Source: Mesostigma viride
Taxonomy: Eukaryota; Streptophyta; Mesostigmatophyceae; Mesostigmatales; Mesostigmataceae
Direction of reading: 5' to 3'
Length of the DNA stretch: 57,007 nt
Assembly (NCBI GenBank): GCA_009746045.1
Contig: RPFO01001766.1
Coordinates: 1 to 57,007 of the forward strand
Shown in pieces: positions 56,049 to 57,007 of the stretch (position 1 is the stretch's first letter; each line of letters opens with the position of its first letter). The notes beneath the pieces are model-generated. The model was not told where the DNA came from, made no database searches, and saw nothing but the letters and a program-made list of their open reading frames with translations. Made by a program: the position numbers and the translations under genes.

Positions 56049-57007
56049 CTGCAACACAAAACAAAAAAATTGGAAAAAACATACGAGTCAGCAGGAAGAT
56101 GCGCCCCACGTCGCAACTCAATACAAAAAATGCATCATTAACCAGATGTCCAGTCTGACGGTCGACATAAGGGGACGTCCATATCAGAGCGCTTTTTCCG
56201 GATTTTTTGAGAAGGATCCCGAAAGAAGTGCCGGGATAGGAAATGTAAAAAGCTGTCAATTACCGACATGGGTCTGTGTGGGGAACACATCGTAGCTTTT
56301 GGAAGGACATGATTTCCCGTCATTTGCAACAATACGTTGACAACAATGTGTGGGAGGGGCGCAGATGGACGTCCTTCTTGAGGATGGAGTGGACGGAGCC
56401 AAAAGGGCTGTAATTCGCGCTGTCGGAAATGGATGATGACAAGAGGACGTGGAACATCGCCTTAAGAGGCACGACGATAACACGGGCCGATTGTGGTTTG
56501 GGCGTCTCGAGGAGTGGCGCGATGAGAGGCAGGTCTTCCATTGATGCCGCGGAGAAAGGTGGTGAATGGATGATGGTTGGTCAAATCTTGACGTTCGCAT
56601 ATTCAACCGTCTGACGTCTGATTTCCTTCTCCGGGAAGTTTCAAGATGGTTGACCGTGCAGGCAGCTCCAGGAACCAGGTATCCGTTTCCATGGCCAGTC
56701 CGATCGCACGCATGATTGAGGGGGGCCTCTTCCGCGCAACCTTGCCTCGAGATTTCGAAAATACCGTGAAGGGGCTCGACCGAAAATCAGCAGCGATTTC
56801 CCATTCGCGAACCACTTATGGTCCGACGGAGGTGGTAACGGAATTTTTTTGCATTCCTTGCCAATTGATCTTTATGAGGACATAGAGTTTTGTATAGAGT
56901 AGGAATTGACGAAAGTTGCGACGGCGGTCGCATCTTTTAGGTCGTCGTTCTCTTGTTATGAAACCTTCTGTTCATTACTAATTAAAACGTTGTTTTGTAC
57001 CTTGACA
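56049..57007. other. Upstream region of the seven-exon gene
   Basis: Coding-like fragments on the minus strand (ETDTWFLELPARSTILKL near 56670, MEDLPLIAPLLETPKPQ near 56530) are in different frames and separated by stops, so I cannot assemble an exon. A donor candidate CATGTCG|GTAATT lies near 56263. An isolated hairpin form of the intronic motif, TGCGACGGCGGTCGCA, is at 56917-56932. Confidence 0.4.

Overview
The window reads as nuclear DNA of a photosynthetic eukaryote of the green lineage, most likely an alga. It carries a photosystem I antenna gene with a plastid transit peptide, a second plastid-type gene (DUF3067), an oligosaccharyltransferase subunit gene, GT-AG introns, a chromodomain Ty3-type retroelement, a gag-only LTR element and a very high load of simple and satellite repeats. 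A streptophyte alga with a large repeat-rich genome (for example a Charales relative) would fit, but the sequence alone does not fix the species.

Layout. 1-11770 is one minisatellite of about 40 bp units with higher-order duplications, ending in hexamer and AC tracts to 11944. It is followed by a tRNA-Ser-like remnant and a short TGTAGGG array. 12242-15006 is an intact gag-only LTR retrotransposon with LTRs that read as identical and a perfect 5-bp target duplication. 15007-17650 is gene-free DNA carrying a recurrent palindrome. 17650-23060 is a nest of degenerate repeats: an inverted pair of dispersed-repeat arms, a retroposon inserted in one arm with an 18-bp target duplication, and a broken LINE reverse transcriptase. 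23424-25075 holds a CGAA microsatellite and a 68-bp minisatellite.

Three compact conserved genes follow, each split by introns. A DUF3067 gene lies on the minus strand in four exons between 25271 and 28297; one of its introns holds about 1 kb of G-rich minisatellite. OST5/TMEM258 lies on the plus strand in three exons between 29527 and 33373. An LHCA gene lies on the plus strand in three exons between 36931 and 38145. Two of the three are fragmented into pieces shorter than any obvious ORF and were recognised by joining phase-compatible exons.

39217-48201 is a decayed Ty3 chromodomain element on the minus strand with an extra ORF after integrase; its gag zinc knuckle is split by a 493-bp terminal-inverted-repeat element. 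48941-56048 is a seven-exon minus-strand gene for an unrecognised protein of about 1,965 residues. Its introns repeatedly carry a GCGACCGCCGGCGTTTC-type motif that is complementary to tandem repeats in its own coding exon; this is the most unusual locus in the window.

The photosynthesis-related genes (LHCA, DUF3067) act in the plastid and OST5 in the endoplasmic reticulum. There is no operon-like linkage. The very long ORFs in the first 12 kb and in the other repeats are artefacts of stop-free repeat units.
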